Positions 27,613 through 37,436 are shown, counted from the stretch's first letter. The stretch is DNA of 64,000 nucleotides from Piscinibacter sp. (GCA_016706565.1 JADJJI010000013.1:302430-366429); one strand, 5' to 3'. Numbers and translations: made by a program. The notes: a model not told the origin generated them from the sequence alone.

Positions 27613-29127
27613 GTGCTCTGGATCGCCCTGCACCTGCCGCTGCTGTCGCTCGAATCGTTCGCCGCCACGCTGACGGGCGAGCAGGCGCAATCGCCGCTCG
27701 CGCTCGTCGATGCGCACCACATCGCCACCGTCAACGCGGAGGCGCAGGCGCTCGGTGTCGAGCCCGGCCAGAAGCGCGCCACCGCGCTGGCGCTTGCGCC
27801 CGACCTGCTGATCGGCCAGGCCGATGCGGCGCGTGATGCGGCCGCGCTGACGGCCATCGCCCACGCCGCGCTGGCCTTCACGCCGAGCGTGTGCGTGCAG
27901 CCTTCGCACGACCCGTCTCGCGGCGCCGACACCGTGCTGCTCGAGGTGCGCGCCAGCCTGCGCTACTTCGGCGGCCACGCGCGGCTGCTGCTGCGGCTGC
28001 GCGCGGCGGTCGCGCCGCTGGGCCACCGCGTGCATGCCGCGAGCGCACCCACGCCGCTGGGCGCCGCGCTGCTCGCGCGCGGGCCGCGCCGCGTGCATGC
28101 GAGCGAGGCAGCCGAGATGCAGCGTGCGCTCGACACCACGCCGGTGTGGCTGCTCGGCCCCGGTCGCGAGCACTGGGAGGCGCTGCAGGGCATGGGCCTG
28201 GGCACGCTCGCCGACCTGCGCCGGCTGCCGCGCTCCGGCTTGGCGCGGCGCTTCGGGCCGGCGCTGCTGGCTGACCTCGACCGCGCCTATGGCGAGCGGC
28301 CCGACCCGCGCGTGCCGATCACGCTGCCACCGCAGTTCGAGAGCCGGCTGGAGCTGTTCGCCCGCGCCGACAGCACCGAGCAGGTGCTGCACGCGGCCGG
28401 CTTGCTGCTGGCTCGCCTGGCCGCCTGGCTGGCCGCGCAGCACGCCTTCGTGCGCGGCTTCGTGCTGGCCATGCAGCACGAGCCGCGCTGGCGCAGCGAT
28501 GCGCAGGTGCCGGCGCAGACCCTGCTGTCCGTCTCGCTGGCCGAGCCCTCGCGCGACCCGGTGCACCTGCAGGTGCTGCTGCGCGAACGGCTGGCGCAGT
28601 TGCAGCTGCCCGCGCCCACGCTGGAGCTGCGCCTGGCCGCGCGCGAGATCGTGCCCGGCGAGGCACCCAGCGGCGAGCTGTTCCCCAGCGCGGCGAGCGA
28701 GCGCGAAGGCCTGGTGCGGCTGGTCGAGCGGCTGCAGGCGCGGCTCGGGGCCGAGCATGTGCAGCGCCTGCAGGCCGTGCACGACCATCGGCCCGAGTGC
28801 GCCAGCGCCACCCGGCCGGCCGACGCGGCGCGCGTGGGCCAGCGCGGCGCCTCGGTGGCGGTGCCGCCCGCGCCGCTGCGGCCGGTGTGGCTGCTCGCGC
28901 CGCCCGAGCCGCTGCCCGAGCGCGCCGCGCAGCCGCTGCTCGCGGGCCGCGCGCTGCAGTTGCTCAGCGGGCCGGAGCGCATCGAGGCCGGCTGGTGGGA
29001 CCATGCCCTGGCAGAGCGCGACTACTTCATCGCCGAAGACACCGAGGGCGCGCTGGTGTGGATCTACCGCGCGCGGCTGCCCGGCCGCGAGGCCGCCGGC
29101 TGGTTCCTGCACGGCCGCTTCGCGTGA
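27613..29127 (+). CDS. imuB: ImuB, non-catalytic Y-family polymerase homologue
   Basis: This 504-residue Y-family-like protein lacks polymerase activity in characterised relatives and acts as a hub that binds the beta clamp and DnaE2. The N-terminal strand reads LWIALHLPLLSLE where active enzymes have a catalytic aspartate (D-M-D/C-F-F type), consistent with the inactive group. HRVHAASAPTPLGAALLA and the helix-hairpin-helix region LQGMGLGTLADLRRLPRSGL follow. The C-terminal third (RPVWLLAPPEPLP to WFLHGRFA) is ImuB-specific. The start is GTG 27613; the nearby ATG 27600 is out of frame. No dnaE2 follows: the next gene is convergent. Confidence 0.92.
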   Translation: MLWIALHLPLLSLESFAATLTGEQAQSPLALVDAHHIATVNAEAQALGVEPGQKRATALALAPDLLIGQADAARDAAALTAIAHAALAFTPSVCVQPSHDPSRGADTVLLEVRASLRYFGGHARLLLRLRAAVAPLGHRVHAASAPTPLGAALLARGPRRVHASEAAEMQRALDTTPVWLLGPGREHWEALQGMGLGTLADLRRLPRSGLARRFGPALLADLDRAYGERPDPRVPITLPPQFESRLELFARADSTEQVLHAAGLLLARLAAWLAAQHAFVRGFVLAMQHEPRWRSDAQVPAQTLLSVSLAEPSRDPVHLQVLLRERLAQLQLPAPTLELRLAAREIVPGEAPSGELFPSAASEREGLVRLVERLQARLGAEHVQRLQAVHDHRPECASATRPADAARVGQRGASVAVPPAPLRPVWLLAPPEPLPERAAQPLLAGRALQLLSGPERIEAGWWDHALAERDYFIAEDTEGALVWIYRARLPGREAAGWFLHGRFA

Positions 29128-29134
29128 CGCATGC

Positions 29135-29935
29135 CTAACGCTTCAGCAGCACCGGCAGGGCCGCCGAGAGCAGCGCCACGCCCGAGGCCGTGAGCAGCCA
29201 CAGCACGATGCGCCGGAAGGCCACCTCGCTGATGCCGATGTACACACGCATGCCGATCAGCGCCGGCAGCAGCATCGCCGGCAGCACCAGCAGGATCATC
29301 GGCAGCATGTCTCGCGTGACGATGCCGCCCGCCAGGTAGGCGACGAAGGTGACCGTCAGCATCGCCAGGTTGAAGTTCTGGATCACCGCTCGCTGCGTGT
29401 CCTTGTCGAAGCCGCGCAGCGTGCACCACAGCGTCGGGATCGCGCCGGTGAAGCCGCCCAGGCCGCCCATCACGCCGCCCGCGACACCCGAGACCGCGTC
29501 GCCCAGACGCCCGCCGCGCTGGATGCGCGGCAGCCGCGGCGCCATCAGCATCAGCGGGCACCAGACGACCAGCAGGCCGCCGAGCAGGGCGCGGAACAGC
29601 GGCACGTCCAGCCGCGGCAGCAGCCACAGGCCCAGCGGCAGCCCGGCCAGCCCGCCGGCCACGAAGGGCCACAGGCGCTGCAGGTCGAAGCCGCGGCGCA
29701 CCGTGGCGGCGGCCAGCAACTGGCCGGTCAGCGCGCCCAGCACGGCCAGCACGGCGGCCAGCCGCGGCTCCAGCGCCCAGGCCCAGACGGCCATCGCGGT
29801 GAGCCCGAAACCGAAGCCCGACAGGCCTTGCACGAAGCCGGCGAGGGCGGCGCCGAACGCGATGACGAGCAGTGCGGTATCCAGGCGCAGCCTCCCTACA
29901 ATGCGCCGATTCTCAACCCAGACGACTTCATGCAC
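29135..29935 (-). CDS. TauE/SafE-family membrane permease
   Basis: This protein of about 250-266 residues has roughly eight membrane segments and belongs to the TauE/SafE (sulfite/organosulfonate exporter-like) family. Typical stretches are VQGLSGFGFGLTAMAVWAW near the start and GGVMGGLGGFTGAIPTLWCTLRGF in the middle. The start is uncertain: GTG 29935 is the nearest standard start but overlaps the ATG of the divergent phosphomannomutase gene by six bases. A CTG at 29884 has an ideal AGGGAGG six bases upstream and may be the true start. The substrate is unknown. Confidence 0.82.
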   Translation of the reverse strand: MHEVVWVENRRIVGRLRLDTALLVIAFGAALAGFVQGLSGFGFGLTAMAVWAWALEPRLAAVLAVLGALTGQLLAAATVRRGFDLQRLWPFVAGGLAGLPLGLWLLPRLDVPLFRALLGGLLVVWCPLMLMAPRLPRIQRGGRLGDAVSGVAGGVMGGLGGFTGAIPTLWCTLRGFDKDTQRAVIQNFNLAMLTVTFVAYLAGGIVTRDMLPMILLVLPAMLLPALIGMRVYIGISEVAFRRIVLWLLTASGVALLSAALPVLLKR

Positions 29936-31321
29936 GTCGACCCCAGCATCTTCAAGGCCTATGACATCCGCGGCGTGGTCGGCGCGAGCATCGACGAGGT
30001 CTTCGCGGAACACCTGGGGCGGGCCTTCGGCAGCGAGGCCATCGACGCGGGCGAGCGCGCCGTGGCGGTGGGGCGCGACGGCCGTCTGTCCGGCCCGGGC
30101 CTGGCGGCGGCGCTGATTCGCGGCCTGGCCTCCACCGGGCTCGACGTGGTCGATCTCGGCGCCGTGACCACGCCGATGCTCTACTACGTGGCCGCCACGC
30201 GCGGCGCGCACGGCTGCAGCAGCGGCATCCAGGTCACTGGCAGCCACAACCCGAAGGACTACAACGGCTTCAAGATGGTGCTGGCCGGAAAGGCCATCTA
30301 CGGCGACGCCATCCAGGCGCTGCGCCGTCGCATCGAGACGCAGCACTACACGCGTGCCGCCGGCCGCTCGGCGGCAATGGACATCGGTGCCGAGTACCTG
30401 GCGCGCATCGCCGGCGACTGCAAGCTCGCGCGCAAGATGAAGATCGTGGTCGACTCGGGCAACGGCATCCCAGGCGCCTCGGCGCCGGCGATCCTGCGCG
30501 CGCTGGGCTGCGAGGTGATCGAGCTGTATTCCGATGTCGACGGCGACTTCCCCAACCACCATCCCGACCCGAGCAAGCCGGAAAACCTGGCCGACCTGAT
30601 CCGCACCGTGAAGTCCAGCGGTGCCGAACTCGGCCTGGCCTTCGACGGAGACGGCGACCGGCTCGGCGTGGTCACCGTCGACGGCCACATCATCTACCCC
30701 GACCGTCAGCTGATGCTCTACGCGACCGACATCCTGCAGCGTCGGCCGGGTGGCACGGTGATCTTCGACGTCAAGTGCAGCCAGCGACTGGCCCCGGCGA
30801 TCCGTGCGGCCGGCGGCGTGCCGCTGATGTGGAAGACCGGGCACTCGCTGATCAAGGCGAAGATGCGCGAGCTGGATTCGCCGATCTCCGGCGAGATGAG
30901 CGGCCACATCTTCTTCGGCGAACGCTGGTACGGCTTCGACGACGCCACCTACACCGCGGCGCGGCTGCTCGAAATCCTGTCGCGCTCTAAGAACCCGAGT
31001 GCCGTGCTCGATGCACTGCCGACCAGCCACAGCACGCCCGAGTTGAACGTGGCCTGCGCCGAGGGCGAACCGAAGCGCGTCGTGCAGAAGCTGCTCGAGA
31101 CGGCGAAGTTCCCCGGCGCGCGCGAGGTGATCACCATCGACGGGCTGCGTGTCGAATACGACGATGGCTTCGGGCTGATCCGCAGCTCCAACACCACGCC
31201 GGTGCTGGTGCTGCGCTTCGAGGGCCACACGCCCGCAGCGCTCAAGCGCATCGAGGCCGAGGTGATGGCCGCGCTGCGTGCCGTCAAGCCCGATGCCCAT
31301 GTCGCGGCGGCGGCGCACTGA
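29930..31321 (+). CDS. Phosphomannomutase/phosphoglucomutase
   Basis: This 463-residue enzyme of the alpha-D-phosphohexomutase family interconverts mannose-6-P and mannose-1-P, and often glucose phosphates (AlgC/ManB type). It has the N-terminal FKAYDIRGVVG, the phosphoserine loop VTGSHNPKDYNGFK (Ser near residue 105), the Mg2+ loop FDGDGDRLG, the sugar loop GEMSGHIFF, and the phosphate-binding IRSSNTTPVLVLRFEG. It supplies sugar nucleotides for LPS or exopolysaccharide, fitting waaC and waaA next door. A -10-like TACAAT lies at 29897-29902. Confidence 0.94.
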   Translation: MHVDPSIFKAYDIRGVVGASIDEVFAEHLGRAFGSEAIDAGERAVAVGRDGRLSGPGLAAALIRGLASTGLDVVDLGAVTTPMLYYVAATRGAHGCSSGIQVTGSHNPKDYNGFKMVLAGKAIYGDAIQALRRRIETQHYTRAAGRSAAMDIGAEYLARIAGDCKLARKMKIVVDSGNGIPGASAPAILRALGCEVIELYSDVDGDFPNHHPDPSKPENLADLIRTVKSSGAELGLAFDGDGDRLGVVTVDGHIIYPDRQLMLYATDILQRRPGGTVIFDVKCSQRLAPAIRAAGGVPLMWKTGHSLIKAKMRELDSPISGEMSGHIFFGERWYGFDDATYTAARLLEILSRSKNPSAVLDALPTSHSTPELNVACAEGEPKRVVQKLLETAKFPGAREVITIDGLRVEYDDGFGLIRSSNTTPVLVLRFEGHTPAALKRIEAEVMAALRAVKPDAHVAAAAH

Positions 31322-31336
31322 AAGCCGGACGAGCGC

Positions 31337-32323
31337 ATGAAGGTCCTCATCGTCAAGCTCTCCTCGCTGGGCGACGTGGTGCACGCCATGCCGGCGGTGC
31401 AGGACATCCGCGCCGCCCACCCCGATGCGCTGATCGACTGGGTCGTCGAGCCGGCCTTCGCGCCGCTGGTGCGCCGCGTGGCCGGTGTGAACCGCGTCAT
31501 CGAATGCTCGCTGCGCCGCTGGCGCCGCGGCTGGTGGATGCCCAGCGTGCGTGCCGAGTGGCGCGCCTTCCGCGCGGCGCTGCAGCAGGAGCAGTACGAC
31601 GCCATCATCGACCTGCAGGGCCTGACCAAATCGGCCCTGGTGGCGCGGCTGGCGCGCGGCACGCGCTTCGGCCTGGGCAACCAGACAGAGGGCTCGAGCT
31701 ACGAGGCGCCGGCCGGCTGGCTGGTCGACCATGCGATCCGCGTCGAGCCGCACATCCATGCGATGGACCGCTCGCGCGCACTGGTGGCCGCCGTGCTCGG
31801 CAAGCCGCCGGAAGGGCCGGCGAAGTACGGCCTGAACCCGAAGCAGCGCGTCTTCCGCACCGCCACGCCGACGGTGGCCTTCGTGCACGGCACCTCGCGC
31901 GACGACAAGCTCTGGCCCACCGACCACTGGGTGCAGCTCGGCAAGCGCGTCATCGACGCCGGCTGGCGCATCGCGCTGCCGCAGGGCAACGAGATGGAGC
32001 AGACGCGCGCCGAGATGATCGCCGCCGGGCTGCAGTTCGAGAAGGCCTTCCACGTCGACGTCTGGCCTTCGCTCGGCCTGGACGCGGTGCTCGACCGCCT
32101 CGCGCTCACGCAGGGCGTGATCGGCGTGGACAGTGGCCTAAGCCACATCGCCGTGGCGCTGGACATGCCGCATGTGCAGCTCTACAACCACCCGACCGCC
32201 TGGCGCACCGGCCCGCAGCCGAGCCATGGCCACCGGCACCAGGTGGCGCTGGAAGGGCGGCCGATCCCCACCGTCCAGGCAACCTGGCTGGCCTGGAGCA
32301 ACGTGCTGGTCGCGGCCTCGTGA
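31337..32323 (+). CDS. waaC: ADP-heptose:LPS heptosyltransferase I WaaC
   Basis: This 328-residue GT9 glycosyltransferase adds the first heptose to Kdo2-lipid A on the inner-membrane cytoplasmic face. It begins MKVLIVKLSSLGDVVHAMPA, the family's acceptor-side signature. The donor-side domain has FVHGTSRDDKLWPTDHW and GVDSGLSHIAVALDMPHVQLY, where the aspartate and histidine contact ADP-heptose in related enzymes. It follows the phosphomannomutase by 15 bases, and its stop overlaps the GTG start of waaA (GTGA), so the two are coupled. Confidence 0.94.
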   Translation: MKVLIVKLSSLGDVVHAMPAVQDIRAAHPDALIDWVVEPAFAPLVRRVAGVNRVIECSLRRWRRGWWMPSVRAEWRAFRAALQQEQYDAIIDLQGLTKSALVARLARGTRFGLGNQTEGSSYEAPAGWLVDHAIRVEPHIHAMDRSRALVAAVLGKPPEGPAKYGLNPKQRVFRTATPTVAFVHGTSRDDKLWPTDHWVQLGKRVIDAGWRIALPQGNEMEQTRAEMIAAGLQFEKAFHVDVWPSLGLDAVLDRLALTQGVIGVDSGLSHIAVALDMPHVQLYNHPTAWRTGPQPSHGHRHQVALEGRPIPTVQATWLAWSNVLVAAS

Positions 32324-33642
32324 CGCTGCCGTGGCGCGTGCGCGCCGCCCGTTCGCTGTATTCGGCGCTGCTCGTGCTGGCGCAACCGCTGTACTTGTTG
32401 CGCCTGTGGTGGCGCGGCCGTGCCGAGCCCCTGTACCGCGAAGCGATCGGCGAACGCCTGGGCCGCTACCGCGACGCGCCGAGTTCGGGCTGGCTCTGGC
32501 TGCACGCCGTCTCGCTCGGCGAGACGCGCGCCGCCGCGGCGCTGATCGAGGCCTTGCGCGCGCGCCGGCCCGGCCTGCGCCTGCTGCTCACGCACAGCAC
32601 CGCCACCGGCCGCGCCGCCGGCCAGGAACTGCTGCGCGAAGGCGACCGGCAGACCTGGCTGCCCTTCGACACACCCGCAGCGGTGCGACGTTTCCTCGTG
32701 CACTTCGAGCCCGCCATCGGCGTGCTGATGGAGACCGAGGTCTGGCCCAACCTGCTGCCGGCTGCACAGGTGCGCGGCATCCCGCTGGTGCTGGCCAACG
32801 CTCGGCTGAGCGAGAAGAGCCGCCGGCGCGGCGAACGTTTCGACGCCATCCTGCGGCCGGCGGTCGAGGCCTTGTCATTGGTGCTCGCGCAAAGCGAGGC
32901 CGATGCGCAGCGCCTGCGCAGCGCCGGCGCGCGCGAGGTTCGCGTGTGCGGCAACCTCAAGTACGACCTGGCACCCGATGCGGCGCTGCTCGAGCGCGGC
33001 CAGGCCTGGCGTGCGGCGCTGGCGCGGCCGGTGCTGCTGTTCGCCGTCTCGCGCGAGGGCGAGGAGGCGCCGCTGCTCGGCGCCTGGGCGCGCCTGCGCA
33101 GCACGCTGGCGGCGCCGCCGCTGCTGGTGATCGTGCCGCGTCATCCGCAGCGTTTCGACGAGGTGGCGGCGCTGATGCGCGCGTCCGGCCTGAACATCGC
33201 GCGGCGCAGCGATTGGGGAGAAGTGCCGGGCGCTGCGGCGCTGGCCGCCGACGCCTGGCTCGGCGACTCGATGCGCGAGATGCCGCTGTATTACGGCCTC
33301 GCCCAGGTGGCGCTGCTCGGTGGCAGTTTCGCGCCGCTGGGCGGGCAGAACCTGATCGAGGCTGCGGCCTGCGGTTGCCCGGTGGTGATGGGGCCGCACA
33401 CCTTCAATTTTGCCGAAGCGGCCGTGCTGGCCGAGGCCGCCGGTGCCGCGCTGCGCGTCGAGGGCATCGAGGCCGGCCTCGCGCAGGCGCTCGCGCTGCT
33501 CGGCGATGCGCAGCGCCTGGCCGATGCGGGCGAGCGTTGCCGCAGCTTCGCCGCCGAGCACCGCGGCGCCGCGCAGCGCATGGCCGATCAGGTGAGCAGC
33601 TGCTGGACTGAGGTACAAACACGGGTGCCGTCACCGGCCTGA
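32320..33642 (+). CDS. waaA: 3-deoxy-D-manno-octulosonic acid (Kdo) transferase WaaA
   Basis: This is a 440-residue GT30 enzyme that transfers Kdo from CMP-Kdo to lipid IVA. It has an N-terminal membrane anchor (residues 8-28), [17 protein letters not shown] with the catalytic glutamate, [23 protein letters not shown], and the C-terminal [20 protein letters not shown] with the nucleotide-binding loop. The start is the GTG that overlaps the waaC stop. The waaC-waaA pair gives the inner core of LPS. aroQ follows by 13 bases. Confidence 0.95.
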   Translation: MTLPWRVRAARSLYSALLVLAQPLYLLRLWWRGRAEPLYREAIGERLGRYRDAPSSGWLWLHAVSLGETRAAAALIEALRARRPGLRLLLTHSTATGRAAGQELLREGDRQTWLPFDTPAAVRRFLVHFEPAIGVLMETEVWPNLLPAAQVRGIPLVLANARLSEKSRRRGERFDAILRPAVEALSLVLAQSEADAQRLRSAGAREVRVCGNLKYDLAPDAALLERGQAWRAALARPVLLFAVSREGEEAPLLGAWARLRSTLAAPPLLVIVPRHPQRFDEVAALMRASGLNIARRSDWGEVPGAAALAADAWLGDSMREMPLYYGLAQVALLGGSFAPLGGQNLIEAAACGCPVVMGPHTFNFAEAAVLAEAAGAALRVEGIEAGLAQALALLGDAQRLADAGERCRSFAAEHRGAAQRMADQVSSCWTEVQTRVPSPA

Positions 33643-33655
33643 CCGCGAGAATTCC

Positions 33656-34114
33656 ATGCCCACCATCCTCGTCCTCAACGGCCCCAATCTCAACCTGCTC
33701 GGCACGCGCGAGCCGGCCACCTACGGCAGCATGACGCTCGCCGACGTCGAGGCCTTGTGCAACGCCGCGGGCCAGAAGCTGGGCTTCGCGGTCGAGTGCC
33801 GGCAGTCCAACCACGAGGGCGTGCTGATCGACGCCCTGCACGAGGCCGGCCGCGGCTACAAGGCCGGCGGCGTGGCCGGGGTGGTGTTCAACGCCGGCGC
33901 CTACTCGCACAGTTCGGTGGCACTGCACGACGCCATCCGTGCCATCGAGGTGCCGGTGATCGAGGTGCACATCAGCAACGTGCATGCCCGGGAGAGCTTT
34001 CGCCACCACTCGTGGCTCTCCCCGGTGGCGGCCGGCATCATCGTCGGCTTCGGCGTCGACGGCTACGTGATGGCCATCGAGGCGCTGGCGCGCAAGGCGG
34101 CTGCCAAGGGCTGA
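33656..34114 (+). CDS. aroQ: Type II 3-dehydroquinate dehydratase AroQ
   Basis: This 152-residue type II dehydroquinase carries out the third step of the shikimate pathway as a dodecamer. Marks are [18 protein letters not shown] with the catalytic arginine and tyrosine, [34 protein letters not shown], and [15 protein letters not shown] with the catalytic histidine. Length and all landmark residues are normal. The region 34115-34330 after it holds no gene that I can support. Confidence 0.96.
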   Translation: MPTILVLNGPNLNLLGTREPATYGSMTLADVEALCNAAGQKLGFAVECRQSNHEGVLIDALHEAGRGYKAGGVAGVVFNAGAYSHSSVALHDAIRAIEVPVIEVHISNVHARESFRHHSWLSPVAAGIIVGFGVDGYVMAIEALARKAAAKG

Positions 34115-34330
34115 CCAGCCGCTCTTCAGTGCGTCCAGGCGAGCAGTCCAGCGCCGATCGCGCCAGTACCTCTCGAAGAAATCGTGCAGCACGGTGTCGA
34201 CGGCCGGCTCGACGAAGGTGATCGCACCGGGCGAACCGCCGCGAGAAGCTGAACAAGCGAATCCAGCAAGCGCTTCGCCGACCTCGCAGCGGGGCAGCGT
34301 TCGTGGCACGATGGCGTCCTGGAGATGGAC

Positions 34331-35668
34331 ATGACGGGTGACGCGCTCTGGTGGCTGGTGATGGTGCTCGCGGTGGTCTGCACCGTGCTGGCCGTCATGC
34401 TGCTGCGCAAGCCGCGTGTCGGGCCCCCCGGGCCGGGTGCGGGGAAGCCGGACGCGGCGGCCATCCTGGCGAGACAGGGCGCCGCGAAATCGGCTGCAGT
34501 ATCGGCAGGCACCGCCTCGGTGGCCAACGTGCTGGCACCGCAGCCGGCCGCCGGCGCGCCGCAGGGCAACCCGGTCGCTGCGCTGGTGGCGCCGCCCGCC
34601 GTGAAGCCCCCCACCACGCTGGTGGCGGCACGGGCGCGGCGCTATGAGTTGCGCGATGGTGCGCCGGAGCCGGTGCTGACCCTGGAGCGCGCCTGCGCCT
34701 CCGCCTGGGAGCATGCGCCGGCGGTGCACTGCACGCCGATGCAGCGCGAGACCCTGGCCGCGGCACTTGCTCATGCGTCCTTGCTGGCGCCGTCCGTGCC
34801 GCCGTCCGAGGCCGATCTCTACTGCCTGCGGCTGCGTGCCGGCACGGCGCTGGCGCTGGCCCGTGGCGAGATCGCTTCGGCGCCGGGCGGCACGCTGCGC
34901 GCCCAGCCGGCGCAGTCGCTGGACTCCGCGCGCGCCGCGCCGCTGGCGGCGATCGTGCTGGCGCTGCGCTGCGCGCCGGTCTACCTGCGCTCGCTGCGCT
35001 CGCGGGTAGGTTCCATCCAGGCCGATGCCGGCGTGATTCTGAAGCGCCCGGCGCCGGGCGACGACCGTCTCAAGGCTTTGCTGTAGGACCTGACCCGCTA
35101 CCTGCGCGAGGTGGAGGAAAACCATGCCGGCGTGATCCGCAAGCCGGTGTTCGTGGCCCGCGTGGCCGACTTCTGCGTGCAGGCCGAGGCGTCATGGCGC
35201 GCGGCGATCGACGCCGTCGGCGCCCTGCGCGGCCGATTGCAGTCGCAGCTCGCCCTCGAGCCCTTCGACGCAAGCGCCGCGGCCGACTGGGCCGCGTTGT
35301 GGCAGGAGTACGAGTCTCGCAGGCGTCTGGCGCGCTGCGCCGCGCGCATGCTGGCCGGCTGGCACGCGCTGCGCCTGGCACTGGGCGAGGCAGCCCCTTC
35401 GGCGGCGGCGGTGCTGCGCGGCGCGATGGAGAGTCTGCGCGCCGCGGTCGAGGCCGACGCGGCGCTGGGCCGCGCGCTTCAGGCGAGGGCGCTCGGCCTC
35501 GCGGCTCCGCTCGACAAGGAGGCGGCGCTGGTCGCGCTGGGCGAACTGCTGCACACGGCGCAGGCGATCGATGCCGGTTTCGCCGGTGAGCCCGAACTGC
35601 AACTGCTGCTGCGCCTGGACGCGCTCGGCCGAGTGGCCGACGTTCGCGGCCCGCTGGCGGCCGACTGA
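34331..35668 (+). pseudogene. Unknown membrane-anchored protein gene split by an in-frame amber codon
   Basis: One open frame of 446 codons is broken only by TAG at 35084-35086. The upstream part has an N-terminal membrane segment (WWLVMVLAVVCTVLAVMLL), an alanine/proline-rich linker, then a helical region. The downstream part (from DLTRYLREVEENHAGVIRKP) continues in the same frame as helical sequence with no obvious new start. CAG to TAG by one transition would explain it. ATG 34331 has GGAG six bases upstream; ATG 34325 is the alternative. I do not recognise the protein. It may be a real nonsense mutation, a sequencing error, or two proteins. Confidence 0.7.
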
Positions 35669-35699
35669 CGGCCGGGTCGAACGGCGTATCGCGTGGCGC

Positions 35700-37061
35700 T
35701 CAGCGCGCCAGCAACTGGTTCAGCGCCGCCACGTCTTCGGGCTTGAGCTGGCCGGCCGCCTGGCGCAGGCGCAGGCTGCCCAGCAGCACGTCGTAGCGCG
35801 CCTTGGCGAGGTCGCGCTTGGTGCTGAAGAGCTGGGTCTGCGCATTCAGCACGTCCAGGTTGACGCGCACGCCGACCTTGTAGCCGAGCTGCGTGGCTTC
35901 CAGCGCCAGTTGGCTGGACGACTCGGCCGCCTCCAGCGCCTTCACCTGTGCGAGGCCCGACTGCACGCCGTAGAATGCCTGGCGCGTGCCCTGGGCCACG
36001 CCGCGGCGCGCGGCGTCGAGATCGTTGCGCGACTTCTCTTCCAGTGCCAGCGTCTCCTTGATGCGGTTCTGGATTGCGTAGCCGGCGAACAGCGGCATGT
36101 TCAGCGTGACGCCGATGCTCGTGTTGGTGGAATTGCCCGAGCTGTTGAACGAGAACGGCGGCGCGGCGAGGTCGCCGCTGCTCGACACACGGCCCTTGCC
36201 GATGCTGCCGTTCAGTGCCACCGTGGGCAGGTTGCCGGCACGGGCCTTCTCGGTCTCCAGGCGGGCCACGTCCAGGCCGAGCGCGGCGCGGCGCACCGTC
36301 GGGTGCTCGGCATCGGCACGCAGCACCCATTCGTCGACCGACGGCGGCAGCACCGGCGGCAGCACCACCGGCACGGCCAGGCCCTTGGGCGTGACATTGC
36401 TGCGACCGACCAGCACGTCCAGCGCGATGCTCTTGGTGCGCAGGTCGTTCTCGGCGGCGATCTCCTGCGCGGTGGCGAGGTCGAAGCGGGCCTGTGCCTC
36501 GCGCGTGTCGGTGATCGTCGCCGTGCCGACTTCGAAATTGCGCTTGGCCGACGCGAGTTGCTCGCTGATGAAGGTCTTGTTGGAGCGCGTGGTGCCCAGC
36601 GTGTCCTGCGCTGCCAGCACGTCGAAGTAGGCTTGCGCCACGCGCACGATCAGGTCCTGCTCGGCCGCCTCGAATTCGGCGCGCGAGACCGACAGCGACT
36701 TGTCGGCCTGGTCGATGGTGGCGCTGTTGGCGCGGTTGAACAGGCTCTGCGAGCCGCTGATGCCTGCGCTCACCGAATTGGTGTCGGAGTTCAGCGTGCT
36801 GGAGTAAGGCGTGTCACTGCTCGATCGCGTGGCCGCGACCTGCAAGCCGACCGAGGGCCGGTTCAGCGCCTTGGCCTGTTCGGTGCGGTACTGCGCCGAA
36901 TCGAGCAGCGCGCGCGCCGCCTGGAAGGTGGCGTCGTAGCCGCGCGCCGCTTCGTACAGATCCTGCAGGCTCTGCGCGCGCGCCCCGCCAGTGAAGACGA
37001 GGCCCAGGGCGAGTGCCAGGGCGGCAGGGGCGAAGGGCAGGCGGGAACGCTCGACGGACAT
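35700..37061 (-). CDS. tolC: TolC-family outer-membrane efflux channel
   Basis: This 453-residue protein has a signal peptide cut near GGARAQ (residue 24). Two internally repeated outer-membrane-efflux domains follow, with QDLYEAARGYDATFQAARA and LEATQLGYKVGVRVNLDVLN at equivalent points. It forms the trimeric outer-membrane duct for RND, ABC and type I export systems, several of which are in this window. The start at 37061 gives the signal peptide. Rhodanese and pcm genes precede it on the same strand; this pcm-rhodanese-tolC order recurs in betaproteobacteria (family knowledge). Confidence 0.94.
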   Translation of the reverse strand: MSVERSRLPFAPAALALALGLVFTGGARAQSLQDLYEAARGYDATFQAARALLDSAQYRTEQAKALNRPSVGLQVAATRSSSDTPYSSTLNSDTNSVSAGISGSQSLFNRANSATIDQADKSLSVSRAEFEAAEQDLIVRVAQAYFDVLAAQDTLGTTRSNKTFISEQLASAKRNFEVGTATITDTREAQARFDLATAQEIAAENDLRTKSIALDVLVGRSNVTPKGLAVPVVLPPVLPPSVDEWVLRADAEHPTVRRAALGLDVARLETEKARAGNLPTVALNGSIGKGRVSSSGDLAAPPFSFNSSGNSTNTSIGVTLNMPLFAGYAIQNRIKETLALEEKSRNDLDAARRGVAQGTRQAFYGVQSGLAQVKALEAAESSSQLALEATQLGYKVGVRVNLDVLNAQTQLFSTKRDLAKARYDVLLGSLRLRQAAGQLKPEDVAALNQLLAR

Positions 37062-37104
37062 GGTGGATCCTCTGGGGATTGGCTGCGAAACGCGTGGGCG
37101 ACGC

Positions 37105-37434
37105 TCAATAGCGCGGCACGGCCGGGTCGACCTTGGTCGACCAGGCATCGATGCCGCCAGCGAGGTTGTAGACCGAGTCGTAGCCCGATCGCTCGAGGAA
37201 TGCGACGACTTGCGCCGATCGCACCCCGTGATGACAGATACAGAGGATGGGCTGCGATGGATCGAGTTCCGCCAGCCGCAGCGGCACCAGATGCATCGGC
37301 AGGTTCAGCGTGGTGGCGCCGTCGAGCCGGATGGCCGCCAGCCCGTATTCCCACGGCTCGCGCACGTCGAGCAGCAGCGCCGGCCCGGTTTCGCCGATCC
37401 AGCGCTTCACCTCGGTGACGGCGATCTGCTTCAT
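37105..37434 (-). CDS. Cytoplasmic rhodanese-domain protein
   Basis: This 109-residue single-domain rhodanese has the active-site loop CHHGVRS (catalytic Cys67), preceded by another cysteine at 65. LLDVREPWEYGLAAI and NLAGGIDAWSTKVDP complete the fold. There is no signal peptide. It would carry sulfane sulfur in the cytoplasm. It sits two bases after the pcm stop and 43 bases before tolC. It belongs to a different subfamily from the exported rhodanese at 6840. Confidence 0.9.
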   Translation of the reverse strand: MKQIAVTEVKRWIGETGPALLLDVREPWEYGLAAIRLDGATTLNLPMHLVPLRLAELDPSQPILCICHHGVRSAQVVAFLERSGYDSVYNLAGGIDAWSTKVDPAVPRY

Positions 37435-37436
37435 GT

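Noticed and set aside
33404-35125. A 573-codon minus-strand frame over waaA, aroQ and the amber-split gene
   Set aside because: Except for one short protein-like stretch (noted as a finding), it is antisense to well-supported genes and shows no domain.
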